A DNA stretch of 64,000 nucleotides. Origin: a bacterium (lineage in GTDB: Bacteria > Desulfobacterota > Binatia > HRBIN30 > CADEER01). Both the position numbers and the translations under genes were made by a program. Positions 36,508 through 44,898 of this stretch are shown here, one piece after another (the first letter of the stretch is position 1; every line of letters starts with the position of its first letter). The notes below the pieces were generated by a model. The model had not been told where the DNA came from. It worked only from the letters and a program-made list of their open reading frames with translations, and ran no database searches. The stretch is taken from the NCBI GenBank assembly GCA_019637795.1, contig JAHBUY010000004.1:124001-188000 (forward strand), given 5' to 3'.

Positions 36508-38165
36508 CCACCCCGTCCCGTGTCGGGCGCCTGCGCGCCGCGGCGCGCGTCGCCGGCGCGCTGGCGCGTCTCGCGCGCCCCGGCCGCCCGGCGACCCTCG
36601 CCGCCCAGATCGCCGCGCACGCGCGGCGCACGCCGCAGCGACTCGCCCTGCGCTGCGGCGAGGCACGCTGGACCTGGCGCGCCCTGGACGAAGACGCGGG
36701 ACGGCGCGCGGGCGCGCTCGCCGCGCGCGGCGCCCGCCGAGGCGAGACCATCGCCCTGGCGCTCGGCAACACGCCGGAGACGCTGATCTCGGTCGCCGCC
36801 TGCGCCCGCCTCGGCATCGCGGCGGCGGTGCTGCCGAACGGCATCGGCGGCCACGCATTGCGCCATGCCCTCGCCGCCTGCGCCCCGCGCTGGGTCATCG
36901 TCTCCGACGACGCGCGCGCCGCCTTCGCGACCCTCCCGCCGGCGCTCGCGCCCACTCTCCTCGCCCCCGCCGATCTGCGCGGCGACCAGATCGCGCCGGC
37001 GCTCCCGGCGGCGGACGAGGCGACGCTCCTCTACCTCTTCACCTCGGGCACCACCGGCCTGCCGAAGGCGGCGCGCATCACCGTCCGGCGCTTCCGCCGC
37101 TTCGCCGCCGGTTTCGCCTTCGCCATCTGTCGCCTGCGTCGCGCGGATGTCGTCTACCTGGCCCTGCCGCTGACCCACGCCACCGGCCTCCTCGCCGCCT
37201 GGGGCGCCAGTGTCGTCGCCGGCGCCACCCTCGCCCTCCGCCCCCACTTCTCGGCCTCGGCCTTCTGGTCCGATTGCCGGGAGGTCGGCGCCACGGTCGT
37301 CCCCTACATCGGCGAGATCTGCCGCTATCTGGTCGCGTCGCCGCCGCAGGCCGATGAGCGCCGGCACGGCGTCCGCCTCTTCTACGGCGCCGGCTTGCGG
37401 GCCGATGTCTGGCGGGCGTTGCAGGCGCGCTTCGCGATCCCCGAGATCGTCGAGTTCTACGGGTCGACCGAGGGCAACGTCGGCCTGGTGAACCTCGAGG
37501 GTCGCCCCGGCATGCTCGGCCGCCTGCTGCCGCGCCAGGCGGTGGTGCGCGTCGACGACGGAGGCACGCCGGTGCGGGATCGGCGCGGCCACCTGCTGCG
37601 GGTCGACCCAGGCGCGAGCGGTTTGCTGATCGGACGGATCGACCGCGCCAACCGCTTCGACGGGTACACCGACGCCGACGCCACCGCCGCGAAGCTGCTA
37701 CGCGATCCCTTCGGCGACGGCCACGACTGGTTCAGCACCGGCGATCTCGTGCGGCGGCACCCCGGCCGTTGGGTCTCGTTCGTCGACCGCCTCGGCGACA
37801 CCTTCCGCTGGAAGGGCGAGAACGTCTCGACGACCGAGGTCGCCGAGGAGTTGCTGCGCTGCCCCGGGGTCGCCGAGGCCATCGTCTACGGCGTCGAGGT
37901 CGCGGGCTGCGAGGGCCGCGCCGGCATGGCCGCGGTCGTCCCCACCGCCGACTTTTCGCCCGCCCGCCTCGCGGCACATGTCGTCGCCGCCCTGCCGCGC
38001 CACGCCCGCCCGCTCTTCCTGCGCCTGCTCGAGGCGCCCGACCTCACCGCGAGCTTCAAGTACGTCAAGGGGCGTCTGCAGCGCGAAGCCTACGACCCGA
38101 GGCTCGTCGGCGATCCCCTCTTCCGCCTCGACGAGGCGCGCGGCGACTACGCCCCGCTCCGCTGA
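36504..38165 (+). CDS. FATP-type very-long-chain acyl-CoA synthetase
   Basis: A 553-residue ANL-superfamily ligase that activates a carboxylic acid to acyl-CoA with ATP. The P-loop-like YLFTSGTTGLPKAARI, VEFYGSTEGNVGLVN, WFSTGDLVRR and the DRLGDTFRWKGENVSTTEV hinge define the FATP/SLC27 group used for long, branched or steroid-like acids. The GTG start overlaps the dehydrogenase TGA (GTGA), so expression is coupled. The product would feed the acyl-CoA dehydrogenase directly. The C-terminal TASFKYVKGRLQREAYDP has the catalytic Lys region. Confidence 0.94.
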   Translation: MTTPSRVGRLRAAARVAGALARLARPGRPATLAAQIAAHARRTPQRLALRCGEARWTWRALDEDAGRRAGALAARGARRGETIALALGNTPETLISVAACARLGIAAAVLPNGIGGHALRHALAACAPRWVIVSDDARAAFATLPPALAPTLLAPADLRGDQIAPALPAADEATLLYLFTSGTTGLPKAARITVRRFRRFAAGFAFAICRLRRADVVYLALPLTHATGLLAAWGASVVAGATLALRPHFSASAFWSDCREVGATVVPYIGEICRYLVASPPQADERRHGVRLFYGAGLRADVWRALQARFAIPEIVEFYGSTEGNVGLVNLEGRPGMLGRLLPRQAVVRVDDGGTPVRDRRGHLLRVDPGASGLLIGRIDRANRFDGYTDADATAAKLLRDPFGDGHDWFSTGDLVRRHPGRWVSFVDRLGDTFRWKGENVSTTEVAEELLRCPGVAEAIVYGVEVAGCEGRAGMAAVVPTADFSPARLAAHVVAALPRHARPLFLRLLEAPDLTASFKYVKGRLQREAYDPRLVGDPLFRLDEARGDYAPLR

Positions 38166-38228
38166 ACCGTCGACGGGCGGCGCACCCGCTCCCAGAGGAG
38201 GCCGCCGCGCCGGGAACGACGTCGATCA

Positions 38229-38248
38229 GGCCGCCGCCGCTGGCGGCC
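38229..38248. terminator. Short bidirectional hairpin
   Basis: GGCCGCC (38229-38235) pairs with GGCGGCC (38242-38248) around 6 bases, between the converging ligase and repeat-fold genes. The flanks are also GC-rich and could extend the structure. Confidence 0.4.
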
Positions 38249-38284
38249 CGCCGCTCGCCGCCGGCGGCCGGGCGGCGCGCCGCC

Positions 38285-38725
38285 TCACGGATGTCCCTCC
38301 ACCACCAGTTTGAGCGCCGCGTGTTTGATCTGGCGACGAACCGACTGGCTCTTGGCGAGGGCGCGCAGCGCGCCCGGCGTCAGCGCCGACAGGAGGCGCA
38401 GGGCGCTCACCAGCGGCGTCTTGGGGTTGCGGATCAGCGCGCAGCGGATCTCCTCCCGCCCGATCCACTGTGGCGCCCGCATGATGGCACCGACGGTATC
38501 GGCGAGAATCCGCGGATCCTTCGCGATCTGCAGCACATCCTCGAGCGTCAGATGTGGATTCTGGCAGAGGTAGAACAGCGTCCGCGGGTCCGTGTCGCGC
38601 AACAGGATGGCCCGCACCGTCCGATCGGCGCGCAGCGCCAGCCGAAATTTCTCCGTCGGCGGCAACGCGCGCACCTGCTCGAAGGGGCTGTCGTGCGGAT
38701 GCTCTGGCGGCTCGCGGTTGGTCAT
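38285..38725 (-). CDS. Small helical-repeat protein, function unknown
   Basis: A 146-residue cytosolic protein of repeated short helices: RAILLRDTDPRTLFYLCQNPHLTLEDVLQIAKDPRI (part), then RNPKTPLVSALRLLSALTPGALRALAKSQSV. The NPxxPLxxAL and KSQSVRRQIKHAAL words resemble leucine-rich-repeat-variant or HEAT-like proteins common in delta- and acidobacteria. It is probably a protein-interaction scaffold. It has no partner on the same strand within 140 bases. Confidence 0.75.
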   Translation of the reverse strand: MTNREPPEHPHDSPFEQVRALPPTEKFRLALRADRTVRAILLRDTDPRTLFYLCQNPHLTLEDVLQIAKDPRILADTVGAIMRAPQWIGREEIRCALIRNPKTPLVSALRLLSALTPGALRALAKSQSVRRQIKHAALKLVVEGHP

Positions 38726-38865
38726 CGGCTCGCACGACGGATTGTAGGGGCAGACCGGCGCCGCTGCGACCGCTTTCCGCGCCGCGATGGATCCGCTGCG
38801 CGACCGTGCGGCCCGCCGACGACCACCGTCAGGCGCGAGCGGCTCGGCGCGGGTGCGCGGACCGC

Positions 38866-40818
38866 TCACGCGTCGTCGGACGGCGACGCTCCGGCGCGGT
38901 CGATCTCCGCCAGCTCGCGCGGGTGCTCGTGCGCCATCGCCTCGCGCGACAGGCGTCCGTGCCACCAGACGAGGCTCATCGGATAGATCTGCGGGTTGAA
39001 GATCACCCAGTAGAAGTGCCAGACGACGATCGCCAGGGTCGCCAGCCAGGCTTCGTAGTAGTGCACCACGGTCGCCAGATCGAGCGCCCACTTCGGCACC
39101 AGGCGCAGGCTCCAGGTGGCGAACCAGAGCGCGAAGCCGGTGGCGGTCATCACCGCGCTGCCCCAGATCAGCGCCCAGTACTCGGCCTTCTCCGCGTAGC
39201 TGAAACGGCCGAACGCCGCGCCGCGGTCGGCCCGCCCGAGGTAATAGCGGAGCATCTGCCCGAGGTCGCGCAGATCCTGGCGCCCCGGCCACATGGCGCG
39301 CCGCTGCTCGCGCCCCCGCCGGGCGAGCGCCAGCCACGCCAGGTGATAGACGCCGAGCCCGACCATCACCACCGCCGCCGCGCGATGGACGAGCCGCCGG
39401 GTGTCCTCGCCGCGGCCGAGCCATTCGAACGGCGCCGCCCACCACGCGTCGGGGAACTTGAGCGCGAAGCCGCTGTAGGCGAGCACGATGAAGGAGACCG
39501 CCAGCAGCCCGTGCTGCAACCGCTCGCCGCGGGTGAAGCGCAGCACGTCCCGCCCGTAGGGCAGGCGCGGCAGCCCGAATCGGCGGGCGAAATCGAGGCC
39601 GTTGTGCGCCGCCATGCCGCCGATGACCAGGATGATCAGCGCCAGGTAGAGCCGCCGCACCAGGCTCACCAGCGGGTGCTCGCCGTTGTCGACGCCGATC
39701 CCGGCATGGATGGCGCCGAGGGCGAAGTTCGCGCCCGCGCCGGGATGACACTGGCCGCAGGTCCGCGGCAGGTTCGCCTTGTTCACCGAGGAGCGCGGAT
39801 CGCTCGACGGCCGGATGTCGTGGATGCCGTGGCAACTGGCGCAGTTCGCCACCGTCGTCGAACCGCCGCGGCTGGCCAGGCCGTGGTAGCTGTCGAGATA
39901 GCTGCGCAGTCGGCCGGCGGCGAGGCCATAGCGACGCGAGATGCGCTCCGACTCGTGGCAGCGCACGCACGACGCCTCGGCGACCCGCGACGGGTAGACC
40001 GACGACTCGGGGTCGTCGGGGGCGCGGATGTCGTGCTCGCCGTGACAGTCGACGCAGGTCGGCGCGTCGGCATTGCCGTGCTCCACCGCGCGCCCGTGGA
40101 TGCTCGCCGCGTACACCTCGGCGACCTGGTCGTGGCAGTGACCGCAGGTGGCGGCGATGTTGCCGCGGCTGGTGGTCGAGCGCGGATCCGCGGAGGGATA
40201 CAGCCGGTGCGCGGCATGGCAGTCGGTGCAGCTCGCGCCGGTGCCGTCGGCGAGCAGGCTGGCGAAGTGCACGCTGTGCTGGTACCCGGCCAGCGGCCGG
40301 TTGATGCGCACCGGCCGGCGGGCGTTGAACGCGTCGTCGGCGTGGCAGGCGCCGCAGGTGGCGGGAATCCGTTGCCGGGACACCCGCGAGCGCGGATCGT
40401 CGGCGGCGCGGACGTCGTGGCCGCCGTGGCAGCTCGCGCAGCTCGGCGCGTCGGCGACCCCCGCCGCCGCCGCCGCGCCGTGCAGGGTGGCGGCATACTC
40501 CGCCTGTTCGTCCTCGTGGCAGGAGGCGCAGTCCGGCGCGGCGAGGCGCGGCGGATGGTCGTCGCTGGCATCGGCATGGCAGTCGACGCAGTCGAGGTCG
40601 CCATGCATCGACCCGGCGAGAGCCGCGACGTCCACGAACACGGAGCTGCCGGCGCGCTCGCCCGCCTCGCGCCGCAGCGTCGCGTCGCCGTGGCACGCCA
40701 GGCAGGCGTCGTCGTCCGCCGCCGCACGCCCCGCGCCGACCAGCAGCGCGAGACAGACGCCGACGAATGCCGCGCCGCGCCACCCGCGGCCGATCGTCGC
40801 CGTCGCCGTTCCGCTCAT
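38866..40818 (-). CDS. Undecahaem cytochrome c fused to a b-type membrane cytochrome
   Basis: A 650-residue exported redox protein. After a signal peptide (ending GRAAAD) eleven CxxCH haem-c motifs lie in about residues 39-375, among them CLACH, CVDCH, CASCH, CGACH, CTDCH and CGHCH. They come in repeats containing HG.HD(I/V)RA..DP(R/E)S. Next come about five transmembrane helices with membrane histidines (GMAAHNGLDF, LVHRAAAVVMVGLGVYHLAW, VVWHFYWVIF), as in NapC-linked or formate-dehydrogenase-gamma cytochromes b. The layout suits quinol oxidation in the membrane and electron export through the multihaem domain, or the reverse. The ultimate partner is unknown. Confidence 0.9.
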   Translation of the reverse strand: MSGTATATIGRGWRGAAFVGVCLALLVGAGRAAADDDACLACHGDATLRREAGERAGSSVFVDVAALAGSMHGDLDCVDCHADASDDHPPRLAAPDCASCHEDEQAEYAATLHGAAAAAGVADAPSCASCHGGHDVRAADDPRSRVSRQRIPATCGACHADDAFNARRPVRINRPLAGYQHSVHFASLLADGTGASCTDCHAAHRLYPSADPRSTTSRGNIAATCGHCHDQVAEVYAASIHGRAVEHGNADAPTCVDCHGEHDIRAPDDPESSVYPSRVAEASCVRCHESERISRRYGLAAGRLRSYLDSYHGLASRGGSTTVANCASCHGIHDIRPSSDPRSSVNKANLPRTCGQCHPGAGANFALGAIHAGIGVDNGEHPLVSLVRRLYLALIILVIGGMAAHNGLDFARRFGLPRLPYGRDVLRFTRGERLQHGLLAVSFIVLAYSGFALKFPDAWWAAPFEWLGRGEDTRRLVHRAAAVVMVGLGVYHLAWLALARRGREQRRAMWPGRQDLRDLGQMLRYYLGRADRGAAFGRFSYAEKAEYWALIWGSAVMTATGFALWFATWSLRLVPKWALDLATVVHYYEAWLATLAIVVWHFYWVIFNPQIYPMSLVWWHGRLSREAMAHEHPRELAEIDRAGASPSDDA

Positions 40819-40929
40819 GCTTCGCTCGCCCCCGATCCGCGGCGCCTCACGCCACCGCTGGCGAGCCTCTAGCAGAAGCGGCGCCGATCGCTCGACGGTT
40901 GTTCCACCGCCGGACCGCGCCGGCCGGCG

Positions 40930-41181
40930 CTACGGGCGCGACGGCTGCGGTTGCGCCGGGCGCCACTGCCGCGGCGGCGCCGGACGGCGCGGCGGCGCCG
41001 GGCGCCGCGAACGCCGCGGCCGCGGCTCGCTCAGGAACCCGAGCAGCGCGCAGGCGGCGGCGAGCAGGCCGCCGAACACCAGCCAGGCCATGACGGGCGG
41101 GACCGGAAAGACGAGAATCCCGTCGGCGGCGGCCGCCGGTGGGGCGACGTTGACGAGCGTGGCGATGGTCAGTGCGTTCAT
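40930..41181 (-). CDS. Small membrane protein upstream of the multihaem cytochrome
   Basis: An 83-residue protein with a strong GGGAGGTG before the ATG. The N-terminus (MNALTIATLVNVAPPAAAA) could be a signal or a first helix. VMAWLVFGGLLAAACALLGFL is a transmembrane helix. The last 33 residues are Arg/Pro-rich and probably cytoplasmic. It lies 111 bases upstream of the cytochrome gene on the same strand and could be a subunit or assembly aid. No family recognised. Confidence 0.65.
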   Translation of the reverse strand: MNALTIATLVNVAPPAAAADGILVFPVPPVMAWLVFGGLLAAACALLGFLSEPRPRRSRRPAPPRRPAPPRQWRPAQPQPSRP

Positions 41182-41222
41182 CTGCCCTGCACCTCCCTTA
41201 CCCGATCCAGACTAACACGCTG

Positions 41223-41246
41223 CGTCATAATGACGAGACGCGTCAT
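41223..41246. promoter_or_regulatory. Palindromic operator upstream of the small membrane/cytochrome genes
   Basis: CGTCAT-A-ATGACG (41223-41235) is a perfect 6-bp dyad. A third CGTCAT half-site follows at 41241-41246. It lies about 42 bases before the start of the 83-residue gene. The regulator is not identified. Confidence 0.5.
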
Positions 41247-41334
41247 CAACTCTTCACGTCCGACCTCGGCCAGGCCGCATGACCGATGGTGATGTCCGTC
41301 AGGCGTGCGACTGATGATCAGCGCGGCGCGGCGG

Positions 41335-43560
41335 TCACGATGCCGGGCGTCCGACGGCGATGAGGAAGTCCTGGTCGGGCGCGAGTTGGAACCCCGACCA
41401 GGTGGGATCGGCGCGGCGGCGGTCGGTGGCGTAGTCGCGGTAGCCCGATGCCACCGCGGCCGGCAGGTGCGCGGCCTCGAGGGCCGTCGTGACGGCCGCG
41501 GCGGCCGGCGACGGGGTCTCGTCGGCGGCGAAGACGAACAGCCCGGCGCGCAACGGGAACGGCGCTTCGCTCATGCCGCGCACCGACCATCCCGCGGCGG
41601 TGAAGGCCGCGGCGAGTTGCTGCGCCAGCGTGCGCGCCGCCGCGTCGCGGCCGTCGAAGGCGATCCAGGCGCCGGTGCCCGGCGGCTGGGCGGCGAGCGT
41701 GGCGACGAACCGGCCGCGCTCGTCGCCGGCGAGCTGCCAGCGGGCGCCGGCGGGCGCCGCGGCGACGACGGGCGGAGGCGCCGCCGCGACCCCGCCGCTG
41801 CCGCTGCTCGCGCCGCTGCCGGTGCCGCCGCTGGCGAACGCGGCGCGGCGGCGCGCCAGCGCTGCGTCGTCGCGCCAGCGCGGATCGGCGAGCATGACGG
41901 CGTAGAGGGCATCCAGCGCGCTGCGCGCCGAGCGGCTGTCGGGGCGCACGGCGATGAGCTGGCGCAGGGTCTCCTCGGCGCGCGGATAGTCGCCGTCCTC
42001 GCGATAGTAGGTGGCCAGCATGCGCAGCGAGGCGGGAACGGCCGCGGGGTCGATCGCGGCGGCGCGCGCGAAGGCGTCGCGCGCCTGTTCGCGCTGGCCG
42101 TGCTCGGCGAAGCCGGCGCCCATGTTGTGCCAGCCGATGGCCAGCGAGCCGATGCGCCGTTGCGCCATCCAGGCGGGCTGGTGCCAGGTGACCAGCGCCG
42201 CCGCCGCGAGGATCGCGGCGACGATCGCCAGCGGCCGCCCCTGGCGGGCGCGCACCGTCGCCGCGAGCCAGGCGAGGGCGCCGCCGCCGAGCACCGCCAG
42301 CGGCGGCAGGAGCTGGATGCGCAGGCGGGCGAAGATGAAGAACGGCAGCAGGCTGGCGAGGTACACCACGGCCACCGCCACCAGCACGCGCACGGCACGG
42401 CGGCGCCAGCCGACGACCGCCCCCAGCGTCGCCAGCGCGATGAGTTGGCCGAACCACAGCAGCGGCGCGCGCAGCAGCGGCGACCAGGCGGCGACGATCA
42501 CCACGTCCTCGCTGTCGGGCACCTCGTCGTCGTTCAAGGCCAGTTGCAGTTTGTGGACGGCGCGCCGGAGCGCGAGCGCCGGATCGGCGGCCAGCGCCGC
42601 CAACGTCTGCCGCGTCCAGTAGGCGGAGAGGGCGCGGTCCGACAGCGTCCCGGCGCCGCGGCGCGCCGCCTCGGCGCGGAAGTCGTGCGCCTCGCTGTCG
42701 GTGCTGGCGTGGAGGAAGTCCGGCGGCTCGTAATAGCCGTACTGATTGCCGGCATGGTTGCCGAGGTAGAGGTTGATGCCGAGGTTGGTGGTGGTCGGCA
42801 CCAGCTCGCCGCTGGCGAGATAGTTGTGCAGCGTCGCCAGCAGGATCCACGGCACGGCGCAGGCGAGGAACACAGCGGCGCGCCGCCAGCGCCGCGCCGC
42901 GCTGGCGGTCAGCGGATCGCCGGGGTCGCGGTCCCACCCCAGCGCCAGCGCCACCGCCGCCAGCGGGAGGAAGGCGAGGGCATTGCCGCGCGCCAGCACC
43001 GAGAGGCCGAGCGCGACGCCGGCGAGCGCGATGGCGCGCCCGCTGCCGGCGAGGAACCCGTCGAGCGCCGCGGCCAGCAGCAGCACCGAGAGCGCCGTCT
43101 TCTCGACCTGGGCCTCGAAGTGGATCGCCGGCACGAACAGCGCCACCGCCAGCGCCGCGGCCACGGCCGCCAGCGACGAGCCCCAGACGCGGCGGGCGAT
43201 GCGCGCCGCGAGCCAGGCGGTGGCGACGCCGCAGGCGATGTTCAGCAGCCGCGGCCACAGCAGGTCGTGGCCGCCGACCGCGTACGCGCCGGCGAGCACG
43301 TAGGCGTAGAGCGGATCGACCCAGAACGCCTCGCGCCCGACCCAGGCGCCGCCGGCGATGCGCTGCGCCCAGAGGTCGTAGTAGCGCGCGTCGAGGGTGA
43401 GCGTGGCGAAGAAGGGCGAGTGGCGAAAGGCCAGCAGGTGGGCGAGCCGCAGCCCCGCCGCCAATACCAGCACCGCCGGCACCGTCCACGGCCGGCTCGC
43501 CCACGCCTCGAGCCTGGCGTCGGTCGCGAACGCGAGCCCCTGATCGTCGCGGCTGGCCAC
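41335..43560 (-). CDS. GT-C fold membrane glycosyltransferase with TPR region
   Basis: A 741-residue multi-spanning protein of the PMT/ArnT (GT-C) type, which uses a polyprenyl-phosphate sugar to glycosylate lipids or proteins on the outer face of the membrane. The first loop LDARYYDLWAQRIAGG carries the acidic catalytic-site residues expected there, and about ten hydrophobic helices follow to about residue 470. A TPR-like segment comes next (HNMGAGFAEHGQREQARDAFARAAAIDPA, in part; YYREDGDYPRAEETLRQLI). After a Gly/Ser/Ala linker, a C-terminal alpha/beta domain resembles a periplasmic SPOR-like or thioredoxin-like unit. GTG start; no Shine-Dalgarno. Target unknown. Confidence 0.82.
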   Translation of the reverse strand: MASRDDQGLAFATDARLEAWASRPWTVPAVLVLAAGLRLAHLLAFRHSPFFATLTLDARYYDLWAQRIAGGAWVGREAFWVDPLYAYVLAGAYAVGGHDLLWPRLLNIACGVATAWLAARIARRVWGSSLAAVAAALAVALFVPAIHFEAQVEKTALSVLLLAAALDGFLAGSGRAIALAGVALGLSVLARGNALAFLPLAAVALALGWDRDPGDPLTASAARRWRRAAVFLACAVPWILLATLHNYLASGELVPTTTNLGINLYLGNHAGNQYGYYEPPDFLHASTDSEAHDFRAEAARRGAGTLSDRALSAYWTRQTLAALAADPALALRRAVHKLQLALNDDEVPDSEDVVIVAAWSPLLRAPLLWFGQLIALATLGAVVGWRRRAVRVLVAVAVVYLASLLPFFIFARLRIQLLPPLAVLGGGALAWLAATVRARQGRPLAIVAAILAAAALVTWHQPAWMAQRRIGSLAIGWHNMGAGFAEHGQREQARDAFARAAAIDPAAVPASLRMLATYYREDGDYPRAEETLRQLIAVRPDSRSARSALDALYAVMLADPRWRDDAALARRRAAFASGGTGSGASSGSGGVAAAPPPVVAAAPAGARWQLAGDERGRFVATLAAQPPGTGAWIAFDGRDAAARTLAQQLAAAFTAAGWSVRGMSEAPFPLRAGLFVFAADETPSPAAAAVTTALEAAHLPAAVASGYRDYATDRRRADPTWSGFQLAPDQDFLIAVGRPAS

Positions 43561-43703
43561 GCCTGCGCTTCTTGTCAGCGCCCCCGGGTGGGGGTCAAAC
43601 GCGCGACCGCGTCCCGCCCGTCGAGGCGCGCTCTCATCTGCGGCGGTCGAGCGATTGACGGCGCCCGCGGCCGGAGTAGCCTCCGCCCCAAGGAGGTCGA
43701 ACG

Positions 43704-44000
43704 ATGACGCGCATCCTCACCGGACTCACCCTGGCGCTGCTGCTCGCCGGCCCGGCGCTGGCGCTGACCGCGCAGCAGGAGAAGATGAAGACGTGCAACG
43801 CCGAGGCGGCGGAGAAGCACCTCACCGGCGACGCCCGCAAGTCCTTCATGAAGGACTGCCTCGGCGCCGCCGGGGGCACCCAGCACGCGGCGCTGACCCC
43901 GCAGCAGCAGAAGATGAAGGACTGCAACGCCAGCGCCACCGCGCAGCACCTCAAAGGAGAGCCGCGCAAGGAATTCATCGCCGCATGCCTCAAGAAGTGA
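43704..44000 (+). CDS. PsiF-repeat exported small protein
   Basis: A 98-residue exported protein. A signal peptide (LTGLTLALLLAGPALA) precedes two PsiF repeats: QQEKMKTCNAEAAEKHLTGD...FMKDCL and QQQKMKDCNASATAQHLKGE...FIAACL. Each has a Cys pair that may form a disulfide. In Escherichia coli psiF is phosphate-starvation inducible with unknown role. AAGGAGGTC precedes the ATG. A weak promoter candidate, TTGACG-N16-TAGCCT, lies at 43655-43682. Confidence 0.93.
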   Translation: MTRILTGLTLALLLAGPALALTAQQEKMKTCNAEAAEKHLTGDARKSFMKDCLGAAGGTQHAALTPQQQKMKDCNASATAQHLKGEPRKEFIAACLKK

Positions 44001-44049
44001 GCGTCCGCCGGCGTTGAATCGACGCGCGCCCACCGGCTAGGACGGGGTC

Positions 44050-44805
44050 ATGTCCGACCTCGTCCTGACCGAGCAGCGCGAGCACGTCCGCCTCCTCACC
44101 TTCAATCGCGTCGAGAAGCGCAACGCCTTCGACAACGCGATGTACCGCGCCACGACGGCGGCGCTCGCGGCGGCGCTCGCCGACCCGTCGGTGCGGGTGG
44201 TCGTGCTCACCGGCGCCGGCGAGACCTTCTGCGCCGGCCAGGACTTCAGCGAGATGTCGGTCGCCGAGGGCGCCGAGCACGGCTTTCCCGCCTGCCTGCG
44301 CACGTTGATCGACTACGACAAGCCGATCGTCGCCGCCGTCAACGGCGTCGGCATCGGCCTCGGCCTCACCATCCTCCTCCACACCGACGTCAACTACATC
44401 GCCGAGGGGGCGCGCCTGCGGGCCCCGTTCGTCACTCTCGGCGTGGTGCCGGAAGCGGCGTCGAGCCTGCTGCTGCCGATCGTCGTCGGCCAGCAGCGCG
44501 CCGCCGAGCTGCTGTTCACGGCGCGCTGGATCGACGCCGCCGAGAGCGTCGCCATGGGCCTGGCCTACGCCGTCGTGCCGCGCGCGCAGTTGCTGGAGAC
44601 GGCGATGGCCAAGGCGGCCGAGATCGCCGCCAACCCGCCCGCCGCGGTGCGCCACACCAAGCGCCTGCTGCGCGCCTGGCGGCGGCAGGCCATCCTGGAC
44701 GCCCGCCAGCGCGAGGACGAGGCCTTCGCCGAGCGCCTGGGCACGCCCGAGAACATGGAAGCGATCGCCGCCTTCTTCGAACGGCGGCCGCCGAAGTTCG
44801 ACTGA
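44050..44805 (+). CDS. Enoyl-CoA isomerase-like crotonase
   Basis: A 251-residue crotonase-fold protein. Oxyanion-hole loops FCAGQDFSE (about 60-68) and NGVGIGLGLT are present. The hydratase Glu pair is not: the QPE position reads RAPF, while Glu135 sits in GVVPEAASSLLLP, the PExxSS pattern of delta3,delta2-enoyl-CoA isomerases of the ECI2 group. It would move double bonds of unsaturated acyl-CoAs so they can enter beta-oxidation. It lies 50 bases after psiF and 93 before the carotenoid oxygenase, on the same strand. Confidence 0.9.
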   Translation: MSDLVLTEQREHVRLLTFNRVEKRNAFDNAMYRATTAALAAALADPSVRVVVLTGAGETFCAGQDFSEMSVAEGAEHGFPACLRTLIDYDKPIVAAVNGVGIGLGLTILLHTDVNYIAEGARLRAPFVTLGVVPEAASSLLLPIVVGQQRAAELLFTARWIDAAESVAMGLAYAVVPRAQLLETAMAKAAEIAANPPAAVRHTKRLLRAWRRQAILDARQREDEAFAERLGTPENMEAIAAFFERRPPKFD

Positions 44806-44898
44806 CGCCGGGCGCGTCCCGCTGGCGCGGCGCGCACGGAGTCCGGGGCTTGCCCGACGGCGAGCCTTCGTGCCAGGCAGGGCCGAGGAGACGACACG

